A DNA stretch of 64,000 nucleotides from the NCBI RefSeq assembly GCF_000757905.1, contig NZ_JRLH01000015.1. One strand, written 5' to 3'. Positions within the stretch are counted from its first letter, which is position 1; every line of letters starts with the position of its first letter. Under the pieces are notes generated by a model. That model ran no database searches. It had not been told where the DNA came from and worked only from the letters and a program-made list of their open reading frames with translations. This stretch comes from Arsenophonus nilaparvatae (GTDB lineage: Bacteria > Pseudomonadota > Gammaproteobacteria > Enterobacterales > Enterobacteriaceae). A program made the translations under genes and the position numbers. Of the stretch, positions 56,125 through 64,000 are shown piece by piece.

Positions 56125-57876
56125 ATGATAATGAATGATAAAGATCTTTCTACATGGCAAACATTTCGCCGACTATGGCCTATGATTTTGCCATTTAAAC
56201 TGGGATTAAGTGTAGCTGCTGTTGCGTTAATTATTAACGCTGCCGGCGATGCATTCATGATCTCCTTATTAAAACCTTTACTTGATGAAGGTTTCGGTAA
56301 AGCTGATAACAGCACACTAAAATGGTTACCCATTGCTATATTGGGGCTAATGCTGATAAGAGGAATATCGAGTTTTATCTCCAATTATTGTATTGCCTGG
56401 GTTTCTGGTAAAGTTGTAATGAATATGCGTAGGCGTTTGTTTGGCCATATGATGGGGATGCCGGTTTCTTTTTTTGATCAGCAGTCGACAGGAACTTTAC
56501 TTTCTCGCATAACGTATGATTCTGAGCAAGTCGCTTCATCTTCCTCTAGCGCTTTAATCACTATTGTTCGAGAAAGCGCTTACATTATCGGTCTGTTTGG
56601 GCTGATGTTTTATTACAGTTGGCATCTTTCACTAATATTAATTGTTATTGCTCCTATTGTTGCGTTAACCATTCGCTCGGTTTCTAAACACTTTAGGAAT
56701 ATTAGTAAAAGTATGCAAACTGGCATGGGACAAGTAACTGCTAGTGCGGAACAGATGTTAAAAGGCCATAAGGAAGTTTTGATTTTTGGTGGGCAAAAAG
56801 TTGAAACTGAGCGTTTTAGCAAAGTGAGTAATCATATGCGCCGGCAAACGATGAAAATGGTGACAGCATCTTCTATCTCTGATCCTATTATCCAACTGAT
56901 AGCCTCTCTAGCATTAGCATTCACGCTTTATATCGCGAGTTTTCCTGAAGTTATGCAAACATTGACAGCAGGCACTATCGGTGTGGTTTTTTCATCCATG
57001 TTTGCATTAATGCGCCCATTAAAGTCATTAACAAATGTTAATGCACAATTTCAAAGAGGTATGGCCGCATGCCAGACATTGTTTACCATTTTAGATATGG
57101 AGCAGGAAAAAGACGAGGGTAAATTAACCTTAAAAAAAGCGAAAGGTGAAATAGAGTTTAAACATGTTACCTTTAAGTATGCAACAAAAGAGCATCCTGC
57201 ATTACATGATATCTGTTTTAAAATACCGGTAGGAAAATCCATTGCCTTAGTCGGACGATCAGGTTCAGGAAAATCAACTATTGCGAATCTAATTACCCGC
57301 TTTTATGAGGTTAATGAAGGTCAAATACTGCTTGATGATCATGATTTACGTGAATACACTTTAAGCTCTCTACGTAGCCAAGTCGCACTCGTTTCTCAAC
57401 ATGTCTATCTTTTTAACGATACTATTGCCAATAATATTGCTTACGCAACCGATGGTCGTTTCAGTCGAAAAGCGATCGAAAAAGCCGCTAAGATGGCTTA
57501 TGCAATGGACTTTATTCAAAAACTGGATAATGGACTAGATACTGTTATTGGTGAAAATGGTGTAATGCTTTCTGGTGGGCAGCGGCAACGAATTGCGATT
57601 GCGCGTGCTTTATTACATAACTCATCTATATTAATTCTTGATGAAGCTACATCTGCACTTGATACTGAGTCAGAGAGAGCGATTCAGGCAGCATTGGACG
57701 AATTACAGAAAAATCGGACTTCGATTATTATTGCCCATCGTCTTTCGACAATAGAAAATGCAGATGAAATTTTAGTTATTCATGATGGTAAAATTATTGA
57801 ACGAGGTACCCATCAAACTCTACTTAAGTGCGATGGGGCATATGCTCAACTTTATAGCATGCAATTTAAACAATGA
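56125..57876 (+). CDS. msbA: Lipid A/phospholipid flippase MsbA
   Basis: Essential ABC exporter that flips lipid A-core across the inner membrane. I use the ATG at 56125; the ATG at 56131 (MNDKDLSTWQTFRRLW) equals the E. coli start within a residue. The 584-residue length fits (E. coli 582). Six helices lie in residues 20-310. Walker A is GRSGSGKST, the signature LSGGQRQRIAIARALL and Walker B ILILDEATSALD. It overlaps lpxK by 4 bp (ATGA), so the two are translationally coupled in lipid A biogenesis. Confidence 0.96.
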   Translation: MIMNDKDLSTWQTFRRLWPMILPFKLGLSVAAVALIINAAGDAFMISLLKPLLDEGFGKADNSTLKWLPIAILGLMLIRGISSFISNYCIAWVSGKVVMNMRRRLFGHMMGMPVSFFDQQSTGTLLSRITYDSEQVASSSSSALITIVRESAYIIGLFGLMFYYSWHLSLILIVIAPIVALTIRSVSKHFRNISKSMQTGMGQVTASAEQMLKGHKEVLIFGGQKVETERFSKVSNHMRRQTMKMVTASSISDPIIQLIASLALAFTLYIASFPEVMQTLTAGTIGVVFSSMFALMRPLKSLTNVNAQFQRGMAACQTLFTILDMEQEKDEGKLTLKKAKGEIEFKHVTFKYATKEHPALHDICFKIPVGKSIALVGRSGSGKSTIANLITRFYEVNEGQILLDDHDLREYTLSSLRSQVALVSQHVYLFNDTIANNIAYATDGRFSRKAIEKAAKMAYAMDFIQKLDNGLDTVIGENGVMLSGGQRQRIAIARALLHNSSILILDEATSALDTESERAIQAALDELQKNRTSIIIAHRLSTIENADEILVIHDGKIIERGTHQTLLKCDGAYAQLYSMQFKQ

Positions 57877-58865
57877 TTGATAAAATATGGTTAGGTGGTT
57901 CGTGGCTATATCTTTTGCTACTACCGTTGTCGATATTATATGGCATGATTATTGGATTAAGACGCCTTGGCTATCATTTGGCAATTTTCTCTAGTTGGAA
58001 AGCGCCGATACCTATTATCGTTGTGGGTAATTTGACTGTCGGCGGTAATGGTAAAACACCGGTTGTCATTTGGTTAGTTGAGCAGCTTTTATCACGGGGT
58101 TATAGTGTTGGTGTTGTATCCCGTGGATATGGCGGTAAAGCAACTTCTTATCCGCTATTAGTTAATGAAAGTATATCAATAAAAGAAACCGGCGATGAAC
58201 CTGCGTTAATTTATCGGCGAACTGGTGTGCCAGTGGCAGTTGCTCCTAAACGAGTAGACGCAGTTAAGATGCTACTAAAGCAACAAAAACTGGATGTTAT
58301 TATTGCTGATGATGGTCTTCAGCATTACGCACTACAAAGGGATTTTGAGATCGTTGTTATCGACGGTATCCGTCGTTTTGGCAATGGTTGGTTGCTGCCT
58401 GCTGGTCCATTACGAGAATGTCAATATCGTTTGAATACCGTTAATGCTGTTATTACTAATGGTGGTATCGCTAAGTATGGGGAGATTGCCATGCAGTTAA
58501 CAGGCGATATTGCTATCAATATGTTGACCGGTGAAAAACGCTCAGTCTGTGAATTGGAGCAAGTTGTTGCCATTGCAGGAATTGGGCACCCAGCACGTTT
58601 CTTTTCAAGTCTTGAACAAAAAGGAGTGCCATTAATTGCAACACACGCTTTCGTTGATCACCAGTGTTATGAGTTTTCTAAACTAACAACCTTAGTGACT
58701 GAACATCAAACATTATTAATGACTGAAAAGGACGCAGTGAAATGTTTTCATTTTGCTCAATTAAATTGGTGGTATCTGCCAGTAAATGCCCAACTTGCAC
58801 AGCCTGGTGCAGGAAAAACCCTTTCCGCCATTAGTGAATTGATCAAGTCTGGTAAAAATGCTTGA
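57873..58865 (+). CDS. lpxK: Tetraacyldisaccharide 4'-kinase
   Basis: Adds the 4'-phosphate to lipid A disaccharide at the inner membrane. It is 330 residues, against 328 in E. coli. A single N-terminal hydrophobic segment is followed by the P-loop VGNLTVGGNGKTPVVIWLVE and SRGYGGKATSYPLLV, with IADDGLQHYALQRDFEIVVI near the catalytic centre. The start codon overlaps the msbA stop. The ycaQ gene that follows in E. coli is replaced by a cold-shock protein. Confidence 0.95.
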   Translation: MIDKIWLGGSWLYLLLLPLSILYGMIIGLRRLGYHLAIFSSWKAPIPIIVVGNLTVGGNGKTPVVIWLVEQLLSRGYSVGVVSRGYGGKATSYPLLVNESISIKETGDEPALIYRRTGVPVAVAPKRVDAVKMLLKQQKLDVIIADDGLQHYALQRDFEIVVIDGIRRFGNGWLLPAGPLRECQYRLNTVNAVITNGGIAKYGEIAMQLTGDIAINMLTGEKRSVCELEQVVAIAGIGHPARFFSSLEQKGVPLIATHAFVDHQCYEFSKLTTLVTEHQTLLMTEKDAVKCFHFAQLNWWYLPVNAQLAQPGAGKTLSAISELIKSGKNA

Positions 58866-59182
58866 AATAATAACATTATCATGTTATCTATAAGTGGAAT
58901 CTAGTTAGGAATGTAGTGACTTCATTTCAATTATACCACGCCAGCTATTATTTCATTAATAAAAAATCCTTTAATTTTATTTAGTATCAAATCTGATTGA
59001 TAAACTCTAGTAATGAATAATTTGGCATGTGTTATGTTGTTTGATGTTTAAACAGATCCTAAATAGCAACAGACACTACTGAGTTGGTGTTTTTTAATAT
59101 AATAATACTACTCTGACATTAAGGGTATTTGGTGAAAGAAAAAATGGGGTTTCTATCGAAAGCTTAATAAAAGAGTAGGGAG
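58866..59182. promoter_or_regulatory. Upstream region and long leader of the csp gene
   Basis: About 320 AT-rich bases between lpxK and the leader hairpin of the cold-shock gene. A small ATAACAT / ATGTTAT hairpin (58870-58887) follows lpxK. No gene is supported. A long 5' leader would suit a cold-shock gene, but I could not identify a cold-box. Confidence 0.35.
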
Positions 59183-59215
59183 CACTAGGAGAAAATGAAA
59201 TTTTGTCACCTAGTG
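59183..59215 (+). promoter_or_regulatory. Leader hairpin just before the csp ribosome site
   Basis: CACTAGG pairs with CCTAGTG, with a nested AAAAT / ATTTT stem inside. It ends about 5 bases before the AAAAGGAG ribosome site of the cold-shock gene. A structure this close to the ribosome site could modulate initiation with temperature, but this is inference. Confidence 0.4.
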
Positions 59216-59233
59216 AACAAAAGGAGTTTTATT

Positions 59234-59455
59234 ATGACATTACAATTACAAATGGGTCGCGTAAAATGGTTTGATGTAAAAGAAGGCTATGGATTTATCT
59301 CCCCAGTGAATGGCGGTCAAGATATCTATGTTAATCGTCGAGCTATTGCGAACACTAAAAATAAATGGCTTAAAGAAGGCCAGTGTGTTGAATTTTCTGT
59401 TACGCGTAACGCTTATGGCATTGCTGCCGCTGATGTTATCGCTTATGAATTTTAA
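59234..59455 (+). CDS. Atypical cold-shock-domain protein
   Basis: A 73-residue protein from an ATG with AAAGGAG upstream; an earlier in-frame ATG (59195) lacks a site. One cold-shock domain is recognisable from GRVKWFDVKEGYGFISP. RNP1 is EGYGFI instead of KGFGFI. RNP2 is IYVNR (31-35) instead of VFVHF, losing the aromatic and histidine residues that stack on nucleic acid. The C-terminal half (EGQCVEFSVTRNAYGIAAADV) fits the fold. It replaces ycaQ between lpxK and ycaR. Nucleic-acid binding may be altered. I cannot assign a specific Csp name. Confidence 0.85.
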   Translation: MTLQLQMGRVKWFDVKEGYGFISPVNGGQDIYVNRRAIANTKNKWLKEGQCVEFSVTRNAYGIAAADVIAYEF

Positions 59456-59582
59456 CCTAATATTAGCTGCCAATTTGTCAGATTACTGACAAATACATAT
59501 TAGAGCAGATATTAAAGTTAACGGTGATGCATGCTTATGCTATTCTGGTTTCATCTTAAATTATGTTTTTGATGAGGAATAT

Positions 59583-59762
59583 ATGGATCACCGTCTACTT
59601 GATATCATTGCTTGTCCTATTTGTCATGGCAAACTAGTCTATGATAAACAAAATTTAGAGCTTATCTGTAAATTTGATCATCTTGCTTATCCTGTGCGTA
59701 ATAACATACCGGTATTATTAAAAGAAGAAGCTCGTGAGTTGCCTTTAGATGAAGAAAAGTAA
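59583..59762 (+). CDS. ycaR: YcaR, Trm112-like small protein (UPF0434)
   Basis: A 59-residue protein beginning MDHRLLDIIACPICHGKLVY. It has a CPxC pair and ends LPLDEEK, closely matching E. coli YcaR (60 aa). The single CxxC and the small beta-rich body fit the Trm112/YcaR fold. The function is uncertain. It lies two bases before the kdsB ATG in the ordinary ycaR-kdsB order, and a GATGAGGA ribosome site precedes it. Confidence 0.9.
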   Translation: MDHRLLDIIACPICHGKLVYDKQNLELICKFDHLAYPVRNNIPVLLKEEARELPLDEEK

Positions 59763-59763
59763 C

Positions 59764-60513
59764 ATGTTTACAGTCATTATTCCGGCGCGTTTTGCTTCTA
59801 ATCGTTTACCGGGCAAGCCGTTAGCTGATATTCATGGCAAACCTATGATTATTAGAGTAATGGAAAGAGCGCTAATGTCAGATGCAACGCGAGTTATTGT
59901 GGCGACTGATCATCAGGCTGTATTTGATGTGGTGCAAGCGGCCAATGGAGAGGTTTGCATGACCGACGTTGACCACCAATCAGGCACTGAAAGATTAGCG
60001 GAAGTTATTGAAAAATATAAATTCTCTGACGATGAAATTATTATCAATGTACAAGGTGACGAACCTTTAATCCCACCAGAAATAATTAATCAATTAGCTA
60101 GTAATCTGATGCTAAATAACGTCGGCATGGCAACATTAGCGGCACCGATAAACGATTCACAGGAAGTATTTGATCCGGCTATTGTAAAAGTTGTAACGGA
60201 TAAACAGAGCAATGCCTTATATTTTTCCAGAGCGGCTATTCCCTGGGAACGTGATCGCTTTGCCGTCAGCAAAATGGAAATTGGCCAGCATTTTTTGCGT
60301 CATATCGGTATTTATGCTTATCGGGCCGGTTTTATTCGTCGTTATATCCAATGGTCGATAAGTCCGTTAGAGACGATAGAAATGCTTGAGCAGCTACGTG
60401 TACTGTGGTACGGCGAAAAAATTCATGTAGCCCTGGCAGTTAAAACACCAGGGCCTGGGGTTGATAATCAGCAGGATCTCGATGCTGTTCGGAAAGCATT
60501 TTTCCCTAGTTAA
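59764..60513 (+). CDS. kdsB: 3-deoxy-manno-octulosonate cytidylyltransferase
   Basis: Makes CMP-Kdo for lipopolysaccharide inner core. I chose the ATG at 59764 (MFTVIIPARFASNRLPGKPL, 249 aa, E. coli 248). The in-frame ATG at 59749 would overlap ycaR and adds five residues. The CTP-binding N-terminus, DHQSGTERLAEVIEK, NVQGDEPLIPPE and FLRHIGIYAYRAGFIRRY are intact. It is translated with ycaR. The ycbJ gene that follows in E. coli is absent. Confidence 0.95.
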   Translation: MFTVIIPARFASNRLPGKPLADIHGKPMIIRVMERALMSDATRVIVATDHQAVFDVVQAANGEVCMTDVDHQSGTERLAEVIEKYKFSDDEIIINVQGDEPLIPPEIINQLASNLMLNNVGMATLAAPINDSQEVFDPAIVKVVTDKQSNALYFSRAAIPWERDRFAVSKMEIGQHFLRHIGIYAYRAGFIRRYIQWSISPLETIEMLEQLRVLWYGEKIHVALAVKTPGPGVDNQQDLDAVRKAFFPS

Positions 60514-60547
60514 AATTATTCTGATGTCACCAATTATAAAAAGCTAA

Positions 60548-61357
60548 CTATTCCACTACATTGGAACTGAGCATTAGAGGTTGGGTATTGTCAATTTTTA
60601 TTGACTGCCATATTGAGCCAATAAATTCATACCAAGCGCGTTCTGAGTGGGAAAAAAAGTAAATCGATGGGAAAAATTTTTCCCAGGGTTGTAATGGTGA
60701 GGTAATGGCAAGTTGATTGGCGGGTGCTGTAATGGGATGCATATTTCTAGCTATAAAGAAACGTTCAGCGCGTGCCATATGGTTAGCTGAAGTCACCAAT
60801 AGAAAAGGTTGCTGGCCAACGATTTTTTCTACTTCGAAGGCTTCTTCTTGGGTATCTCTGGGGGTGCTTAAGGTAATTATGGCTGTTTCTGCTACCCCTA
60901 ACGATAGTGCGACTTTTGCTGCCACTTCAGCATTACTGATTAAATTGTTACCGCGCCCGCCAGTAAAAATTAATTTAGCCCTTGGATATTGAGAATAAAG
61001 GCGAATTCCTTCCGTCACTCTAGCCAGGCTATTATTAATAAGGTTAGCGCTTGGCGGCCAATCAGGGTTGTAAGTAAATCCCCCTCCAAGTACAACGATA
61101 TATTGGATGTTTTCTTTTTTAGGGTGCAAAAGCTCATAGCGTTTGTTAAACACACCTTCTGACGATAGTAGTAATTTATCAGCGACAGGTTGTAGACTTA
61201 GTAACAAAATAGTTAACCAACTAAAAGAGACTAAACATTTGCCACTTTTTTGCCAATGAGTGAACCAAAGTAGTAATAATCCAATAAAGCTAATTAAAAT
61301 AAGGAGAGGTAATGGCATTAAAAGCGCACTAATGTATTTTTTTAATGTAAACAGCAT
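60548..61357 (-). CDS. elyC: Envelope biogenesis factor ElyC (YcbC)
   Basis: DUF218 membrane protein of 269 residues (E. coli 259). In E. coli it is needed for peptidoglycan synthesis at low temperature and affects undecaprenyl-phosphate carrier metabolism. Two N-terminal hydrophobic segments (about 8-30 and 40-58) precede a periplasmic DUF218 domain with YIVVLGGGFTYNPDWPPSAN, LIFTGGRGNN, STPRDTQEEA and LLVTSANHMARAERFF. Convergent with kdsB and divergent from cmoM. Confidence 0.9.
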   Translation of the reverse strand: MLFTLKKYISALLMPLPLLILISFIGLLLLWFTHWQKSGKCLVSFSWLTILLLSLQPVADKLLLSSEGVFNKRYELLHPKKENIQYIVVLGGGFTYNPDWPPSANLINNSLARVTEGIRLYSQYPRAKLIFTGGRGNNLISNAEVAAKVALSLGVAETAIITLSTPRDTQEEAFEVEKIVGQQPFLLVTSANHMARAERFFIARNMHPITAPANQLAITSPLQPWEKFFPSIYFFSHSERAWYEFIGSIWQSIKIDNTQPLMLSSNVVE

Positions 61358-61553
61358 GTTTCAATCCTAGTTAATCAATTTATCGAGTATAGTATAATTT
61401 AATAATATGGATAATGGTTAATAAATTGTTAATATAGAAATCATTTTCAATGAAAATATTATTGTTTTTTATTAACAATATGTAGGTTGAATAGATATTT
61501 TTATCGTCAATGGCGATTAAGTTTTATAATAGTGGTTATCGGGGTATTTTTTC

Positions 61554-62330
61554 ATGGTAGATCGCAATTTTGATGATATTGCAGATAAGTTTACACAAAA
61601 TATTTATGGTACAACCAAGGGAAAAATACGCGAAGCTGTTATTTGGCAGGATCTTAACTCTTTGCTTGATTTATTACCCAATAAGCCGTTAAAAATATCA
61701 GACGCGGGTGGGGGAGAAGGTTTTTTTGCAAGCAAGCTGGCGGCGATGGGGCATCAAGTTATTGTTTGTGACATTTCGGCAACGATGCTTGAACGCGCCA
61801 AATTATTGGCTAAAGAAAAAAAAGTAAGCCATAACATGCAATTCATTCACTCTTCCGTTCAAAATATTACGCAATATTTAACAGAAATGGGAGCAGTTGA
61901 TTTAGTATTGTTTCATGCAGTTATTGAATGGATCAGTGAACAAAAATCTGCAATAAAAACCCTAACGGATATAATTAACCCAGGTGGCGCATTTTCTATC
62001 ATGTTTTATAATGCGAATGGGTTGGTGATGAGAAATGCTGTATTAGGTAACTTCCATTTAGCGACACCTAATATTCAGCGACGCCGCAAACGTTCACTTA
62101 CTCCTCTAAATCCGTTATTACCAGAAACAGTATATCAATGGCTGGCAGAATTTGATTTTAGAATAGTTGGTAAAACAGGTGTACGGGTTTTTCATGATTA
62201 TCTACAAAGCCGTCAGTTACAAAATAAAGATTTTCCGGCGTTGCTTGCTTTGGAGCAGCGTTATTGTCGACAACAACCCTATATTGATCTGGGGCGCTAT
62301 ATTCATGTTATGGCATGCAAGTCTATGTGA
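61554..62330 (+). CDS. cmoM: tRNA 5-carboxymethoxyuridine methyltransferase CmoM
   Basis: SAM-dependent enzyme, formerly SmtA, that methylates cmo5U34 to mcmo5U in tRNA. It is 258 residues. The SAM-binding motif ISDAGGGEGFFASKLAAMGH (about 47-66), VIVCDISATMLERAKLL and LVLFHAVIEWISEQ fit the family. It lies 11 bp upstream of mukF, as in E. coli (smtA-mukF-mukE-mukB), and is probably in the same operon. Confidence 0.93.
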   Translation: MVDRNFDDIADKFTQNIYGTTKGKIREAVIWQDLNSLLDLLPNKPLKISDAGGGEGFFASKLAAMGHQVIVCDISATMLERAKLLAKEKKVSHNMQFIHSSVQNITQYLTEMGAVDLVLFHAVIEWISEQKSAIKTLTDIINPGGAFSIMFYNANGLVMRNAVLGNFHLATPNIQRRRKRSLTPLNPLLPETVYQWLAEFDFRIVGKTGVRVFHDYLQSRQLQNKDFPALLALEQRYCRQQPYIDLGRYIHVMACKSM

Positions 62331-62341
62331 AAGGATGAATT

Positions 62342-63664
62342 ATGGGTGAATTTTCCCAGACTGTTCCGGAATTGGTATCCTGGTCGCGGAAAAATGATTT
62401 TTCAATCTCATTACCTGCTGAGCGTCTGGCCTTTTTATTGGCTGTTGCTGTTCTTAATAGTGAGCGGCTTGATGGCGAAATGAGTGAAGGTGAATTAATT
62501 GATGCTTTTCGTGAAGTCAGTAAAGGATTCGAGCAGACCGCAGAAACGGTTACTGCCAGAGCTAATAATGCCATTAATGATATGGTAAGGCAGAAATTAT
62601 TTAATCGTTTTTCAAGTGAAGTCATTGAAGGTAATGCAATTTACCGTTTAACGCCACTTGGTATCGGCATCAGTGATTATTACATTCGCCAGCGGGAATT
62701 TTCTTCCTTACGTTTATCTATGCAACTTTCGATAGTAGCTGGTGAATTAAGTCGAGCAGCGGATGCCGCAGAAGAAGGGGGAGATGAATTTCATTGGCAT
62801 CGCCATGTCTTTGCGCCATTAAAATATTCGGTGGCAGAAATTTTTGACAGTATTGATATGTCACAGCGTGTGATGGATGAACAGCAAAATAGTGTAAAGG
62901 AAGACATCTCTGCTTTACTCAGTCAGGATTGGCAGGCAGCGATTGCCAATTGTGAACAACTTTTAACGGAAACTTCCGGCACATTATGTGAATTACAAGA
63001 CACGCTAGAAGCGGCTGGTGATAAATTACAGACTAATTTGTTACGTATCCAAGAGGCCAATATGAATGTAGGTGGTTCAGAATTGGTTGATAAGCTAGTA
63101 TTTGATCTACAAAGTAAGCTTGATCGAATTATTAGCTGGGGGCAACAATCCATCGATCTCTGGATTGGCTATGATCGCCATGTGCACAAATTTATTCGTA
63201 CTGCCATCGATATGGATAAAAATAGAATATTTTCGCAACGCCTGCGCCTCTCGGTGCAAAATTATTTTACCGATCCTTGGGCATTAACGGTAGCCAATGC
63301 CGAACGATTGTTTGATGTGCGTGATGAAGATCTGGTATTGAGTAATGAAGAAGTGACGGGTGAATTGCCAGCTGAACTGGAATATGAAGAATTTAATGAG
63401 ATTAATGAACAACTGATTGAGATAATGGAGCAGGCATTGGCTGGTTATAAGGAAGATCAGCATCCATTGGATATTGGTTTAATATTACGTGACTACTTAA
63501 CTAAATATCCACAGAAACGGCATTTTGATGTTGCGCGTATTATTGTCGATCAGGCAGTTAAGTTAGGTATAGCAGAAGCGGATTTCTCAGGTATCCATCC
63601 TGAATGGTTAGCGATTAATGATTACGGAGCCAAGGTACAGGCACATGTCATCGACAAATATTGA
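62342..63664 (+). CDS. mukF: Chromosome partition protein MukF (kleisin)
   Basis: Kleisin subunit of the MukBEF condensin. It is 440 residues, as in E. coli. The N-terminal winged-helix dimer domain begins GEFSQTVPELVSWSRKNDFS. A helical middle (about 120-290) and an acidic linker (LSNEEVTGELPAELEYEEF) follow, then a C-terminal winged helix that contacts the MukB head. mukE starts 20 bp before its end. Confidence 0.96.
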   Translation: MGEFSQTVPELVSWSRKNDFSISLPAERLAFLLAVAVLNSERLDGEMSEGELIDAFREVSKGFEQTAETVTARANNAINDMVRQKLFNRFSSEVIEGNAIYRLTPLGIGISDYYIRQREFSSLRLSMQLSIVAGELSRAADAAEEGGDEFHWHRHVFAPLKYSVAEIFDSIDMSQRVMDEQQNSVKEDISALLSQDWQAAIANCEQLLTETSGTLCELQDTLEAAGDKLQTNLLRIQEANMNVGGSELVDKLVFDLQSKLDRIISWGQQSIDLWIGYDRHVHKFIRTAIDMDKNRIFSQRLRLSVQNYFTDPWALTVANAERLFDVRDEDLVLSNEEVTGELPAELEYEEFNEINEQLIEIMEQALAGYKEDQHPLDIGLILRDYLTKYPQKRHFDVARIIVDQAVKLGIAEADFSGIHPEWLAINDYGAKVQAHVIDKY

Positions 63665-64000
63665 ACAATTTATGCCAGTAAAATTGGCACAAGCTTTAGT
63701 CAGCTCCCTTTTCCCTGAATTGGATAGCCAGCTTCGAGCTGGGCGTCATATTGGCATTGATGATCTGGATAATCATGCCTTTTTGATGGATTTTGAACAG
63801 GAATTAACGGCTTTTTATGCTCGCTATAATGTTGAGCTGATTCGTGCTCCAGAAGGTTTTTTCTATTTACGGCCACGTTCGACCACATTAATTCCTCGCT
63901 CAGTTTTATCTGAATTAGATATGATGGTTGGCAAAATTCTTTGTTATCTTTATTTAAGCCCGGAAAGACTTTCGAATCAGGGTATTTTTACTGCGCAGGA
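63645..64000 (+). CDS. mukE: Chromosome partition protein MukE (5' part)
   Basis: The first 118 codons run off the window end. They begin MSSTNIEQFMPVKLAQALVS, with RHIGIDDLDNHAFLMDFEQE, LIRAPEGFFYLRPRSTT and SELDMMVGKILCYLYLSPER, closely matching E. coli MukE. The ATG lies inside mukF (20-bp overlap). MukE binds MukF and regulates the MukB ATPase. mukB is expected just beyond. Confidence 0.95.
   Translation, partial: MSSTNIEQFMPVKLAQALVSSLFPELDSQLRAGRHIGIDDLDNHAFLMDFEQELTAFYARYNVELIRAPEGFFYLRPRSTTLIPRSVLSELDMMVGKILCYLYLSPERLSNQGIFTAQ

Overview
This window looks like part of the chromosome of an AT-rich gammaproteobacterium in the order Enterobacterales, most likely a Morganellaceae insect associate of the Arsenophonus/Providencia/Photorhabdus kind. 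The order placement rests on gene order: grxA-ybjC-ybjN, artPIQM, ybjT, lysO, ybjD, macAB, cspD-clpS-clpA, infA, aat, cydCD, trxB-lrp, ftsK-lolA-rarA-serS, pflA-pflB-focA, ycaO, serC-aroA, cmk-rpsA-ihfB, comEC-msbA-lpxK, ycaR-kdsB, elyC, cmoM, mukF-mukE. This is the Escherichia coli 18-21 minute region with many genes missing, including nfsA-rimK, potFGHI, rlmC, poxB, hcp-hcr, aqpZ, dmsABC, ycaP, ycaL, ycaQ and ycbJ. The family-level placement is inferred from base composition, an orphan Tc-toxin C subunit and scattered gene decay.

Layout. Bases 1-9840 are the accessory-rich end: an unrecognised 23-residue-repeat protein, the sdaC-sdaB serine catabolic operon, a long AT-rich gap, ybjG, a decayed serine recombinase, a small secreted protein with a remnant of a tandem paralogue, the grxA-ybjC-ybjN block, and an unrecognised Rossmann/SLOG-like protein whose 3' end lies in a perfect 200-bp tandem duplication. 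Bases 9842-12742 are the arginine ABC transporter. Bases 12872-15261 hold ybjT and lysO, each broken by one frameshift. Bases 15461-30570 hold ybjD, macAB, the N-degron/ClpAP set (clpS, clpA, aat), cydDC, trxB and lrp. Bases 30682-37200 hold ftsK, lolA, rarA and serS. At 37567-40347 sits an orphan TccC-type toxin gene with an aspzincin-like metalloprotease cargo. Bases 40472-44496 hold the formate module, in which pflA carries an in-frame stop. The rest is mostly housekeeping: ycaO, ansB, serC-aroA, cmk, rpsA, ihfB, comEC (in-frame stop), msbA-lpxK, an unusual cold-shock protein, ycaR-kdsB, elyC, cmoM, mukF and the start of mukE.

Functional themes. Amino-acid uptake and breakdown (sdaCB, artPIQM, ansB) and mixed-acid fermentation (pfl/foc) sit beside essential cell-cycle and envelope genes (ftsK, mukFE, msbA, lpxK, kdsB, lolA). 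Four otherwise recognisable genes (ybjT, lysO, pflA, comEC) each carry a single disabling lesion. That fits early genome erosion in a host-associated lineage, although sequencing error cannot be excluded from the sequence alone. The most interesting accessory items are the TccC protease toxin (37567-40347), the SLOG-like protein with its 200-bp duplication (8677-9608) and the 23-residue-repeat protein (247-1116). I found no CRISPR array, rRNA, tRNA or intact insertion sequence.
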